DNA from: Euprymna scolopes
Lineage: Eukaryota; Mollusca; Cephalopoda; Sepiida; Sepiolidae
DNA length: 43,250 nucleotides
Assembly: GCA_024364805.1 (NCBI GenBank)
Contig: CM044494.1
Coordinates: forward strand, 137,189,236 to 137,232,485
Direction: 5' to 3'
Shown piece by piece: positions 10,490 through 20,332 of this stretch (its first letter is position 1; each line of letters begins with the position of its first letter). The position numbers and the translations under genes are program-made. The notes beneath the pieces were generated by a model that saw only the letters and a list, made by a program, of their open reading frames with translations, was not told the DNA's origin and made no database searches.

Positions 10490-10667
10490 TGTAGAAGTGA
10501 AATGGAATCCAAGACGCCCAGTTACAAGACCGGAGTGGTCTTGGCGTCATACCCCCATAGAAGTAGACTCGCCCACTTGCACGAGAGGCGAGAGCGGGCT
10601 ACTTGAAAAAGGCATTCATGGCAACGAAGGTGCTTTCAAATATACGTTGTCTTGCCGACACTTTACA
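10490..10667 (+). repeat. 5' LTR of the gypsy element
   Basis: About 178 bp, starting tgtagaagtg and ending cactttaca (TG...CA). It shares the block gacgcccagttacaagaccg with the 3' LTR, and later the block gtgctttcaaatatacg. It is slightly longer than its partner because of extra sequence near 10565-10600. Confidence 0.9.
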
Positions 10668-10685
10668 TGGCGTTGCCGATATAGG
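10668..10685 (+). other. primer binding site candidate
   Basis: TGGCGTTGCCGATATAGG follows the LTR with no spacer. The TGG start is what a tRNA 3' CCA end would pair with. Which tRNA it matches cannot be decided without a cephalopod tRNA set. Confidence 0.7.
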
Positions 10686-10929
10686 AATCCTGCGACAAAC
10701 AATTTTGGAATATGGACGAACAAACAGACATTACTTCAACAGATTCTCAAGCTACAGCAAGAGAACATCGCCCTGCGAAGAGACAGAGGACAGTCCAGCA
10801 AGCCACTTACAAGGAGACTCGACAGACCTACCATAGAACCGAACTCAAGTAATGGTGACTTGGCGATATTCAATGATTCCTGGAATAGATACAAGGAGAT
10901 GTGTGGGATGACGGAACCAGCAGCTGTTA

Positions 10930-12640
10930 ACAGTGTAGTAAATAATTGGCAATCAACAATTCCCCCACTATCTAACAATCATGAGGTTGTTTGCTCAGCA
11001 ACCAAAAAGGCTAACATGCTTGCCAGTCGGTTTGCCTATAACTCCACACTGGACCCTTCTAACCACCCCCTGCCTGACTTTTCTTTGCGGACAGATGCTA
11101 TACTAGACGATCTGAAAATCACCCCTTCTCAGGTGCATGCTATCATAAAAAATCTTGACACTTCAAAAGCATGTGGACTTGATCTCATCCCGGCTGTGCA
11201 AGTAAAAAAGTGCTCTGCCGAAATAGCTCTGGTTCTCTCCAAACTTTACAACAAATGCCTTAACTAATCTTGCTTTCCTGCCTGCTGGGTAACTGCTTCT
11301 GTGGTAGCAGTTTTCAAGAATTCTGGTGAAAGAACTGACCCAGTAAATTACTGCCCCATTAGCCTCCTCCCACTTTTTGCCAAAATATTCGAGTCCATAA
11401 TTAACCAAGCTCTTGTTCATCACCTTACAGACACTATGCTTCTGACCGACCAACAATATGGATTTAGGCAAGTCCGTTCCACAGCAGACATCCTAACTGT
11501 AATCTATGAGCGTATATACCATTCACTTGAGAAGGCAGGGGAGGGTAGAGCAGTAGCTCTAGATATATCTAAGGCTTTTGACAGGGTATGGCATGAAGGT
11601 CTCCTCAGGCAAATCAGATCATACGGTATCACTGGAAGAATACTTAACGTAATTAAATCCTTCTTAGATAAGAGAAAAATCCAGGTTGTCCTCGATGTTC
11701 ATACATCTAAACAATATGATATAAATGCGGGAGTGCCCCAGGGGTCTATCCTTGGACTTATATTATTCCTGATATTCATAAATGACCTCCCTGACAAAAT
11801 TGTCAGTGAGATGGGTATATATGCTGATGACACCACGCTCTATAACAGACATGACAGGAAAACAAATGAACACAGATCTAGAAAAATGGCAGAAACACTA
11901 GAGGATGACCTCCAATCTGTAGTGGATTGGGGACAAAAATAGATGGTCACATTCAATGCTGCCAAGACTAAACTTGTTTCCTTCAATAACTACAAGAAAC
12001 CTTCTCTACCACCAATTACAATGACCAAAGACTCTTTATCTGAAAGTACATATTTTAAACTACTCGGCCTAACGTTCACAGGAAACAAGAGTTGAAAAAG
12101 ATTACATGGAGAGCATTGCCAGGACCACTGCGAAAAAGGAAGGCTCTCTCTTCTGTGCTAGAAAGCTACTAACACCCGAAAGTATCCTGTACCTCTATAA
12201 GTCCACCATTCGCCCATGTATGGAGTATTGTTGTCATATTCGGGCTGGTGCATCTGCTACTAGTCTCTCGCTCCTAGACAAGGTACAAATGAGAGTCGCC
12301 AACCTAATAAGTCCTGAACTGTCATCTAAGCTTCAGCTTCTGTCCAATCGATAAAATGTAGCATTCCTCTGCCTGTTCTCCAAGTACTTTAACAGTGAAT
12401 TCTCTGACGAACTGCAAGCACTTGTACCCCCTCGAATTAAATACTCCCGAAAAATCAGACAAGCAACAAAATCCCACCCCTTCACAGTTGAGATCCCTAG
12501 ATGTAAGGGAGCCTTCTACTCCAGTAGTTTCTTCCCCAGAACCGCTAGACTTTGGAATTCCCTTCCCGTTTCCTGCTTCCCCAACTGTTCTGACATGCAA
12601 AAGTTCAAGTGTAACGTAAACCGACATCTTGCTGCTCAAC
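10930..12640 (+). pseudogene. LINE ORF2-type reverse transcriptase, decayed
   Basis: The enzyme would copy the LINE RNA into DNA at a nicked chromosomal target. Visible in order: ATKKANMLASRFA and DTSKACGLDLIPA (fingers), DPVNYCPISLLPLFAKIFE and YGFRQVRSTADIL, AVALDISKAFDRVWH (motif A), GVPQGSILGLILF (motif B), YADDTTLYN (motif C, catalytic aspartates intact), FNAAKTKLVSF (motif D side), then SILYLYKSTIRPCMEYCCH and the FFPRTARLW region. One stop codon lies near 11265 (copy 3 has glutamate there) and another near 11940 (probably a former tryptophan). A frame change follows. The endonuclease domain is missing through 5' truncation. Reading through from 10482 gives a 261-residue frame that fuses LTR, gag and LINE, which is an artefact. 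Confidence 0.85.
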
Positions 12641-12744
12641 TCCCCACATAATACCCCTGTAGCTTATGTCCCTGATAGTAGCCCCCTACATCAAAATGGC
12701 AATGTGCCTTGTTTGGGGATGAAAATGTAATAAAAAAAAAAAAA
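10930..12744 (+). mobile_element. CR1/Jockey-group LINE, copy 2, nested in gypsy
   Basis: A 5'-truncated non-LTR retrotransposon of about 1.8 kb: the RT region, the C-terminal region and a 3' UTR ending in an A-run at 12732-12744. The left junction lies near 10930, where gag-like sequence gives way to NNWQSTIPPLSNN. The right junction is at the A-run, after which gag-like sequence resumes (KLIAVRSLHK). The 3' UTR end tgccttgtttggggatgaaaatg is shared with the copies at 7050-7800 and 23430-25012. No clear target duplication is visible. Confidence 0.88.
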
Positions 12745-13300
12745 TGACACAAAGCTCATAGCCGTCAGAAGCCTACACAAGTGTACTGGCAAGAATTCCA
12801 CTCCATAAGGCAGAAGGAGACGGAATCAGTTTCGGACTTCGTGGCATGACTTCGATCAGTCACAAGATTCTGCAACTTTTCAGTGATTTTCAGTTATTTA
12901 TCCGAACGAGACAGAATGTGGTTGGAAAATCAGCTCCTCCAACGTTATGGTAACAGGACAAATGGTGGCAGGGCTGGCAAACTTGGAGCATCAAAGCAAG
13001 GTGCTCTTGGAGGCTGTGACGCTTAGGACACTGAAAGAAAAATTCAACAAGCTTGTCAGTTTAGAGGCCACGGACAAGTCTATCCCCCATCTCCACAGTA
13101 GTGTATATCCTACTACAACGAGCATACAGATGTCGGGTTGCAGGCAGCGGCCTTGGGAAAACCAGACCGTATCAACCCCAAGAGATGCTGAACCCTGTAA
13201 ATAGTGTGGGAAAAGCTCACACCCTCACAGCTCAAAAGGACGAGGGGGTTGCTCAGCAGAAAAGTTCTGAAGAGGCACTCCTGATCCAGCACAAACTCTG
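12745..13300 (+). pseudogene. gypsy gag-type region (downstream part)
   Basis: Fossil. Sequence after the nested LINE resembles the matrix/capsid-type region of Ty3/gypsy Gag (a run like FHSIRQKETESVSDFV), followed by a C-terminal stretch with a cysteine-containing knuckle-like end near 13195-13225. It is broken. Gag in this family packages the RNA; nothing here looks translatable as a unit. Confidence 0.6.
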
Positions 13301-13759
13301 ACGGTAGAGATTGCAGAAGATCATGCTGGCTTCCATACTCATTGGATTGATGCAATCATAGACATTGTGCGACAAACATGCTCTAGCAGACCAGAAATCC
13401 AAAAATTTCTGAAGTTTCGAGACTAATATCTAGTAGCGATCAATCACTGAATTTGGGGACTCCGAGAAAATCCACTAAACATAAAAAACGTGAAATTTGC
13501 TAAAATCAGAGTAGGATCGCGGGAAACACATCACATTTGTATCAAAATATACATCAGATTTCTGCCTGTCCGAGTCAGCCCTAAAAGACCTTGGTCTGGT
13601 ACCAGAGAACTTTTCAGACCTAACTTCACAGCAGAACGTGGCAACTAGTGACAATGGAAAGGCACCATGTAGTTGTCCACAAAGAAGTAATGCCCTACCT
13701 AAGCCGAACACTATCCCTTTTGCCCCTATGGAAGAAAACAGACCCAGATTGGAATGATG

Positions 13760-14565
13760 GATGAAGGAGAATTTTAACTCTAGTGCATTCGATGTATGTC
13801 CACATCAACGGCTGCAGGTAATGAAAGGAAAACCCATAGACATCACGTTCATCCCGGGGGCCCAAATCCTCAGCTGTCCACACCCAATCATGGTCCCACA
13901 CCATTGGAAGAAAAGAAACAAAGAGGACCTCGACCGAGACATGGCATTGGGCATCATAGAACCTGTACCAGTAGGTACACCTACAACATGGTGCTCCAGA
14001 ATGGTGGTTGCACCGAAAAAGGATTGGTCACCAAGGCATACGGTAGACCTACAAAAGCTCAACACCGCTACCCTACGAGAAACCCATCATACACCGCTTC
14101 TTTCAACCAGGCATCGATGGTGCATGCAAAAACTAGGAAAACTGTCTTGGATGCATGGAATGACTATCATAGCCTAACCCTCTCCCCATTGGCAAGAGAT
14201 GCAACTACCTTCATCACGGAATGGGTAGATACCATTGTCTTTGGACACTACAAAGATTCCAAGTATCAGGAGATGCATATACATGTAGGTTCGACAATAT
14301 CACTGTAGATATGCCAACGAAAACAAGATGTATAGACGACACGATACTATGGGACGATTCTACTGAAATATCATTCTGGCATACTATGAAGTACATAAAT
14401 AACTGCAGCAAAAATGGTATTGTATTTAACCCCAAGAAATTTCACTTCGCAGAAAAAGAGGTGGAATTTGCCGGGTTCTTGATAATGGAAGACGGGATAA
14501 AACCCACAAAAAAAATGACTGAAGCAATACAGAATTTTCCGACACCAAAAAATATAACTGACTGA
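13760..14565 (+). pseudogene. gypsy reverse transcriptase region
   Basis: Fossil. The beginning shows the Ty3/gypsy RT fingers signature region (WCSRMVVAPKKD and the run up to DLQKLN). The later part carries the palm/thumb region around 14281-14565, including CSKNGIVFNPKKFHF, EVEFAGFLI and IQNFPTPKN, typical of gypsy pol. Protease is not confidently seen upstream. Several breaks are present. Confidence 0.82.
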
Positions 14566-14749
14566 TAAGATTCTGGTTTGGAGTAGTAAACCAGGTAGCT
14601 TATGCTTTTTCTCAGGCCAAAGTAATGGCCCCATTCCGGGAGTTGTTGAAGACAAAAATTGAAAGTTCTACTGGGACAGTACACTCGATGGAATCTTCGA
14701 AGAGTCGAAAAAACGGATCACAGAAGAGATCAAGAATGGTGTAAGAACC

Positions 14750-15200
14750 TTTGAAGTGAACAGACCAACTTGCTTGTCGACGGACTTCAGTAGGACAGGC
14801 TTGGGATATTTTCTTTTCCAGTGCATTTAATGTATGCCCACATCATGCCCACTGCAACTGTGCCACTGAAGCCAGACCGAAGTGTGGTGAGGACCACTGG
14901 ATATTAATCCTGGCTGGCTTCCAATTTACTAATGACGCAGAGTCCCGATATGTACCAGTGGAAGGAGAGGCATTGGCATTAGTCTACAGACTGGAAGCAT
15001 GCAGCATGTTTGTTTTGGGATGCCCAGCGCTGTTAGTCACCGTGGACTATAAGCCCTTGGTAAAGATCTTCTGGGACAAAGCTCTAAAGGACATAAAGAA
15101 CCCAAGACTGTTCAACTTCAAAGAACGGTCCTTGATGTACAAATGTCGAATAAAGCATCTCTCTGGCAAACTCAATGCGGCACCAGACTGTACATCAAGA
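14750..15200 (+). pseudogene. gypsy RNase H region
   Basis: Fossil. Contains the RNase H core start (STDFSRTGLGYFLF near 14775), the EGEALALVYRLEACSMFVLG stretch (14958-15020), VDYKPLVKIF, and the connection toward integrase, HLSGKLNAAPDCTSR. Order and spacing match Ty3/gypsy pol. Confidence 0.8.
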
Positions 15201-15339
15201 TGCCCAATAACGTTAAGCCAGGAGAAAGCAAATAAAAAGGACATCGCACAAACCATCGATAGTTCCATAAGAGCGTCATTTAACTCCACTTTTGAGTAGG
15301 ACTCCAAATTAAGGTCAATAACATGGGACAGGATTGTGG

Positions 15340-16170
15340 CTGCAGCTCCTACTGATGAGGAATGGCATACCCTTGCTGAATTCATGCATAAATCTCGGCA
15401 CGAATTGCTGGAAACAATTCGCCGGTTTTGGCATATGAAAGAGAAGTTATATTGCTTGGAAGGGGTGATGATAATGGAAAATAAAATTCTTATACCCAAA
15501 AAACTATGTGCGGAGGGAGGTACATGGAATTGCTCCACTCGGCATATCAGGGCGTCTATGGAATGTTGGCAAACGCCAGACAACAGCTGTTTTGGCCAAG
15601 ACTGAACACGAGCATTTGTCAGACAGTGCAAAGTATGTGACGTAATGGCTCCATCACAAGCTAGGGAACCCCTAATGCCGCTCTCAAACCCTGAGTTCCC
15701 ATTTCAGAAGACAGTGACGGACTTTTTCGATTTACGTGGGCAAAACTACCTATTATATGCAGATAGATACATCGGATGGGTAGAAGTCACTGTGATGTCG
15801 TCCAGGAATGCCAAGGCCACATGTGATGCCCTACAAAACTGGTTTGACTCCAATGGATATAACCAGTTCCTAGATAATTGGGCATAAGGAAAGGAACATG
15901 ATCGGCATATTATCCTCAAAGCTATAGGAGAGCAGAGTTGGCTATTAAAACGACACTTATTGATAGCACGGACAGTTGCGGTCGCCTATGCTATGACCAG
16001 ACAGCTAGGTCCCTACTGACTCATTGTAACACTCTGCAAGACCGACATGTCCCCAGTGATGATGCTCCAGGACCAATATCGAATCCAAAAACGCTGGAGA
16101 GAAATCAGTCATTAAAGGGAACAGCGATGGCAAAAGACACATACAGAATGAAAGGGAATACAATCTAAGA
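15340..16170 (+). pseudogene. gypsy integrase region
   Basis: Fossil. The stretch at 15336-15605 corresponds to the N-terminal part of integrase and its lead-in. Zinc-binding-type spacing is suggested around 15530-15640 by a recognisable CKVCD run near 15630. The core region follows with FQKTVTDFFDLRGQNYLLY and ADRYIGWVEVTVM (15690-15800). The remainder to about 16170 is worn. Confidence 0.72.
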
Positions 16171-16690
16171 AGTCACTTCAGGAACTGAAAGTTGGGGAAA
16201 CAGTGCAAGTTCAAAACTAAGTTAGTCCACACCACACTGATGGGCAAAACAGTAAGGGTGATGGAAACACTGGGTAACTGGCAGTATAATGTACACACTG
16301 ATGGAAGTAACTAGGTAACCCGTCGCAATTGAGGACTCCTCTGAGGAATAAACCCCATGGTAGATACCCCTTGTCATTCGATACCTGAGGAGCCACCAGG
16401 AATGTTGAATACCATAGACAACCTAACAGAGTCTGAAGTACCGGGACGATCGTCCCCCACATGTACGGATCAACACAAGCCTGAAACATCCAAAAACTCT
16501 AGCAGAACAGATGGAGGTGAATGACACAGCATCCCCTGGGATGATGAAGGTTGAGGAAGACCAACCGGTGCGTCATAGCAGAAGGGTGACGTGACCACCC
16601 AAGAACCTATTCCCACAGATATGGGGCATGTTGCACAACTACTCCAAAGCCTCAAACCATTGGACCACAACACGAGTATCTTGTGGCCCT

Positions 16691-16704
16691 GGAAAGGGGG
16701 AGGG
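16691..16704 (+). other. polypurine tract
   Basis: ggaaagggggaggg lies two bases before the 3' LTR start, the expected place for the plus-strand primer of an LTR retrotransposon. Confidence 0.85.
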
Positions 16705-16706
16705 CG

Positions 16707-16865
16707 TGTAGAGGTTGAATCGAACATAAGACGCCCAGTTACAAGACCGGAGTGGTCTTGGCATCACACCCCCATAGAAGTAGCCTAGCCCGCTGGCTAC
16801 GTAAACAAGACATTCCTGGCAATTAGGGTGCTTTCAAATATACGCCATCTTACCAACACTTTACA
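16707..16865 (+). repeat. 3' LTR of the gypsy element
   Basis: About 159 bp, tgtagaggtt...cactttaca. Mid-section identical to the 5' LTR over about 45 bp; the ends are more diverged. The target duplication gtagt follows at 16866. Confidence 0.9.
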
Positions 16866-16870
16866 GTAGT

Positions 16871-16973
16871 CGACATCATATTTGTTTTAATGTCCATTTT
16901 AGATTAAGAAATTGACTTATAAACTAAACTACCTCTGATCAGGTCTTTATTCATCTCATTTTCTTTAGAGTCC
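16871..16973 (-). mobile_element. RTE-like LINE 3' end, part 1
   Basis: Homologous to 6303-6400 and 41505-41560: tttgttttaatgtccatttt, aagaaattgacttataaac, ctctgatcaggtctttattc. The 3' terminus faces the gypsy element, which integrated at its tail side. The copy stops at tttagagtcc (16973) and resumes at 19054 with a 40-bp overlap. Confidence 0.6.
16934..16973. repeat. 40-bp direct duplication, left copy
   Basis: tctgatcaggtctttattca through tttagagtcc is identical at 19054-19093. The duplication brackets the 2.1-kb segment made of the ~640-bp unit and the Penelope-like fragment, like a long target-site duplication. Confidence 0.88.
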
Positions 16974-17613
16974 TTATTTCCAGAGTTGCATGTTTCAATA
17001 GATAGTTGGCGATATCAACATCCTCTTTCGTCCCTTTCTTTCTTTTTTCCCATGTTATCAAACAAAAGTTTGCTGGCACTCATGCACTCGGAGATTGTTG
17101 ACACACATAAACAGTCTTGATTATAGACCGATCTCTGCATATCGAACAGCCTTACAGAGGAACGATAAACTTTGCAAAAATCATGAACAACGAAATGTGC
17201 AGTCACTAAATTAACTCTGTAATCACATTTAACAAAATGTTATTCTCACACGATCGCAATGATCAACAACGCACAGGCACACATGACCTCATGCATTTTT
17301 TTTTACCAAAAGCTATTGTCTGTATAAAAATGTATAAATACTCTTTATTTGTTTGACATATAAAGTCTTCGAGTGTAAATAAATAAACCTGGTATAATTT
17401 TTGTTAATGTCGTCAAACATGCAAGCATACCGCAATAATTTTCTTGAATCACAATCATGTAATGGATAGTAAAACAACTTTAAATAATTATTCTAGACAT
17501 AAGGTTTAATGACATTATGTCTTGTTTGTAAGAAGATATTAAACTGATCAAAACTGTTCTGTAAAGTTCGCTCTTGGATATGTATTTTCCTAATCCCCCT
17601 CTCTTTTACAATA
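16972..17613. repeat. unknown ~640-bp unit, copy A
   Basis: Starts ccttatttccagagttgcatg and ends taatccccctctcttttaca followed by a TA run. It is near-identical to 21344-21953 in the same orientation. Compared with copy B it has an extra 44-bp stretch (gtcgtcaaacatgcaagcat...) and lacks the 9 bp aatctttgc. No inverted ends, tRNA head or coding motif recognised. The minus frame at 17015-17206 shows no known domain. Confidence 0.85.
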
Positions 17614-17623
17614 TATATATATT

Positions 17624-19018
17624 GGTACTGAAACATACCTTGGATCAACTGGTTGTAAGTTTAAGCAGCGTTATAGTAACCATGTTGCATCATTTAAAAT
17701 AATTAGAAATAATGTGAATAATATTGATAGAACCAACCAAACTAATAACCGAATAAAGAACAACCTGAATAAAAATATGAAAATTAAAAACGATACTGCC
17801 CTTGGGGAAAGGGTCAGAGATCTCATAAGTAAAAACATAAAGTATGAACTAAAATGGTCTATTATAGGGAAAGCAAGAAAATACTAGCCATCAAAATCAG
17901 GTAGGTGCGGCTTATGCATACTAGAATCTTATCATATTTTAATGACAAACGACAAATTACTGAACTCACGCAAAGAAATCATCCAAGGATTTCTGCATAA
18001 AAATAAATTCCTGTTATCTAAACTTAATCCAGACTAAATAAAAATAGGTTTGATGCAAAGTATTCTATAAACAAAACAAAAAAAAAAAAACTAAGGCCAG
18101 AGATAATGTAAAATTAAATTATAATGATAATAGATAAAGAGGAATACCCACAATAAATGAATAATTATAATACAAGATAGAATTACAGAAACACCTAACT
18201 TGGTTTAATGTAGTATTTTAAATTCCTAGTGAACCTAGAGCTTATATAATTTTTAAATCCTTCTATCGTCACAATGTTTTTAGAAGTGATTTAGATCTAA
18301 AGGTTTTTATAGACGTAAAAAAGAAAGTTTTTATTGTTTTACTAAGTGTAATATAATCTCCCGTTTTTTTTAAAACCGCAAATCCATGTTATTTTTGTCA
18401 GTTCCTTAACTCATTATTATAATCGTTAGTTTCATACTTCTCCAACTTACTAATTTATCACATTTTATTTTTTACATGTAAATATTATCAAGTTCTAACT
18501 AGACGTAAATAACAAGTTTTTATTGTTTTACTAACTTTCACAGAATCCCCCATTTTTTTTAAAACCTCAAATCCATGTTTAATTGTACATATTCTATCCT
18601 GGATCCTGAATTCAGGGTTTGATCGATTTCTCATTCGTTCCACGAACCCGTGAAATCTAAATAAAAGCTAAAATTAAATTAGAATATCCTTAAAAGTGAG
18701 ACTAATTTAAAATAGTGCCCCCAAAATAGACTAAAAACAAAGTTATAGGAAGATGTTCTTGACTGTAAGGGTTGTACGAAACTAAAAACTAAGTATAAAT
18801 ATGAGCTCCATTTGATATGGAGGGAAAAAATAAACGTATTCACAACGGATTGAAGAACTAGTTGGGAATAGTTGTAAGCGTCTCTGAGGAGTGACTAGAT
18901 GGGAGATTTACAGTTCTATGGACGAGAGGTAATTGTCCATCCTTTCACGAAACAGCTGTAAGAGCTTAACGCCAAAATAGGTGAATTTCTATTCATGTAG
19001 GTTGTGATTTTATTCAAT

Positions 19019-19020
<2 letters not shown>
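17624..19020 (+). mobile_element. Penelope-like element, 5'-truncated
   Basis: Begins abruptly after a short TA run, inside the GIY-YIG endonuclease domain, and runs through a non-coding 3' region to a long TA run at 19021. The 3' part contains a diverged internal duplication: tagacgtaaaaaagaaagtttttattg near 18311 and its homologue near 18503, each followed by a T-run, aaaacc and caaatccatgtt. Penelope-like elements typically truncate 5' and carry such terminal repeats. The reverse transcriptase domain is absent from this copy. Confidence 0.72.
17627..18037 (+). pseudogene. GIY-YIG endonuclease domain of a Penelope-like ORF
   Basis: Translation gives ETYLGSTGCKFKQRYSNH (YLG in place of YIG, then the conserved arginine-containing helix), KYELKWSIIGKARKY, SGRCGLCILESYHI (the cysteine-containing insert known from Penelope-like nucleases) and LLNSRKEI (the segment with the catalytic glutamate), ending KFLLSKLNPD before a stop. 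In the family this domain nicks target DNA for reverse transcription. One internal stop is present, and the fragment has no start of its own. The order of motifs makes the assignment firm despite the short length. Confidence 0.8.
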
Positions 19021-19049
<29 letters not shown>

Positions 19050-19050
19050 C
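19021..19050. repeat. (TA)n microsatellite
   Basis: About 14 TA units between the Penelope-like 3' end and the right copy of the 40-bp duplication. Confidence 0.95.
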
Positions 19051-19053
19051 TGA

Positions 19054-19165
19054 TCTGATCAGGTCTTTATTCATCTCATTTTCTTTAGAGTCCATTTTTA
19101 TTGCTACTTACTATGTTTACTTTGGTTTTCTGTGAATTAGATCTATTACCTTAACTCATAGATTT
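19054..19165 (-). mobile_element. RTE-like LINE 3' region, part 2
   Basis: Resumes the LINE copy of 16871-16973, starting with the same 40 bp (19054-19093) and continuing through ttattgctacttactatg to tctattaccttaactc. Homologous to 22000-22110, after which the two diverge. Confidence 0.6.
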
Positions 19166-19664
19166 ATAATTGACGTCATATCTCCAAACATCAATTAAAG
19201 CATAAAAATATAATAAACTTAAAATAAATGAATGGGTGAAGATTATTAATACTTTGGGAATTATTTTTATGGTCTCAAACAATTTATTTTTCTTTAACTG
19301 CCTATTGGCATTAAAACGAATTTAATATTTAATACTAGAATTTGAGACAAGAAGGCAAAAACTGGAATAAAACTAATATTTATATTTAAAACAAATTCAT
19401 CTTTGACAAATCCAAGTAAACTAAGAATTTCTCCTGATGCCAAAGTCACCAGATCTCCCGCCATTGATGACTTGTTCTCCGTTCTTTTGTGTAGTTTTAG
19501 GAGGTTCACTTTTTCAGGATTTTAGAAGTAGTTGGGTTACTGCTAATAGCTTGAGGCGCCCCTACTGGTCTTTCTTGAAGGTGCTAGCTGTGAGACAAAC
19601 ACCAAATAAGTCGGCTAATCTTACTATAAAACTATTGTTATATTTAATCATAACAAGGCCGATA
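19166..19664. other. intergenic, no gene recognised
   Basis: AT-rich left half, more balanced right half. Frames at 19294-19509 (minus) and 19437-19697 (plus) overlap each other and have no recognisable domain. Confidence 0.4.
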
Positions 19665-19927
19665 ACCATTAGTCGCGTGCTCTCGTGTAATGAATAAATG
19701 CGTGAATGTAGGATTGGCATGAAATTCTTAAAGATAAACTTAAATGACTGAAAAATGGGCTAAAATGACTTAAATAAAAAGGAAATGACTTAAAATTACT
19801 TTAATCAACTTAAGGATGAATTGAATGACCTTAATAATGACTTGAATGCTTAAAAAATAACTAGAATCCTTCAAAAACAACTTGAATGATCTGGAGAATG
19901 ACTTGAATGGCTTTGATACTGTGGTTG

Positions 19928-19983
19928 TAAAGTGGGTGATCATTTTACATTCAATTAACACAGAAAAGTGATCCCCCACTTTA
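19928..19983. repeat. foldback hairpin, 19-bp arms
   Basis: Left arm taaagtgggtgatcatttt (19928-19946) pairs with aaagtgatcccccacttta (19965-19983), with two mismatches and an 18-nt loop. Confidence 0.85.
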
Positions 19984-20019
19984 TATCACAAAGTTACAAA
20001 CATAAGTACAGCATGTAGT

Positions 20020-20065
20020 AAGAACAGATACTACACTTTGATCTTTGCCAAAAGGCCAAGAAAAG
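20020..20065 (-). pseudogene. U2 snRNA 5'-end-like segment 1
   Basis: The minus strand reads cttggccttttggcaaagat followed by caaagtgtagtatctgttctt. The U2 RNA 5' end has cucggccuuuuggcuaagau then caaaguguaguaucuguucuu. Only about three or four positions differ, and the branch-point recognition string GTAGTA is intact. The match stops after gttctt; the U2 Sm site and 3' stem-loops are not found, so this is not a functional U2 gene. Confidence 0.8.
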
Positions 20066-20146
20066 GGAGTATTTATTTGCTCCCCCACCGAGCAAATTAG
20101 GCACAAGGCCGATTTTTAAAGTGAGGAGTGAATGGGGAAATGGTGA

Positions 20147-20174
20147 CCAGCTCCCCGGGGAGTAGGGGAGCTGG
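20147..20174. repeat. GC-rich hairpin, 10-bp perfect arms
   Basis: ccagctcccc (20147-20156) and ggggagctgg (20165-20174) are exact inverse complements separated by ggggagta. Confidence 0.9.
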
Positions 20175-20273
20175 ATAGTGACAATTGGTATGAAGGGTTG
20201 CCCCTACATTGACCAAGGTCTTATATATGAGGTGGCCCCCACATATGGTCGTTGCTTGCAGTATCTGTTCCGG

Positions 20274-20314
20274 CAGATACTACATTTTGATCTTGGCCAA
20301 AAGGCCAAGAAAAG
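20274..20314 (-). pseudogene. U2 snRNA 5'-end-like segment 2
   Basis: The minus strand reads cttggccttttggccaagat then caaaatgtagtatctg, again U2-like with GTAGTA kept. Downstream on the minus strand, accatatgtgggggccacct and catatata vaguely recall the second stem-loop region of U2; that extension is uncertain. Confidence 0.75.
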
Positions 20315-20332
20315 CTTAAAAATCTAAGAACA

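Larger units (their letters stand above)
10490..16865 (+). mobile_element. Ty3/gypsy LTR retrotransposon fossil with nested LINE
   Basis: Structure is complete in outline: 5' LTR 10490-10667, primer binding site from 10668, gag-type region about 10713-10930 and 12745-13300, reverse transcriptase region 13760-14560, RNase H 14750-15200, integrase 15340-16170, polypurine tract 16691-16704 and 3' LTR 16707-16865. The 5-bp target duplication gtagt lies at 10485-10489 and 16866-16870. A CR1-like LINE (about 10930-12744) is inserted within gag. Protein-level features of Ty3/gypsy are visible piecemeal: an RT thumb/palm region ending in EVEFAGFLI, an RNase H region with STDFSRTGLGYFLF and an integrase-core stretch. 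It is broken many times throughout. LTR divergence of very roughly 10-20% by eye indicates an old copy. Confidence 0.92.

Noticed and set aside
10482-11267. 261-residue open frame as a gene
   Set aside because: It runs from the gypsy LTR through gag-like sequence into the nested LINE; a by-product of insertion, not a protein.
13796-14308. 170-residue frame in the gypsy RT region
   Set aside because: It overlaps the RT-coding region in a different frame for most of its length and has no family motif of its own.
15047-15631. 194-residue minus-strand frame
   Set aside because: Antisense shadow of the gypsy RNase H and integrase region.
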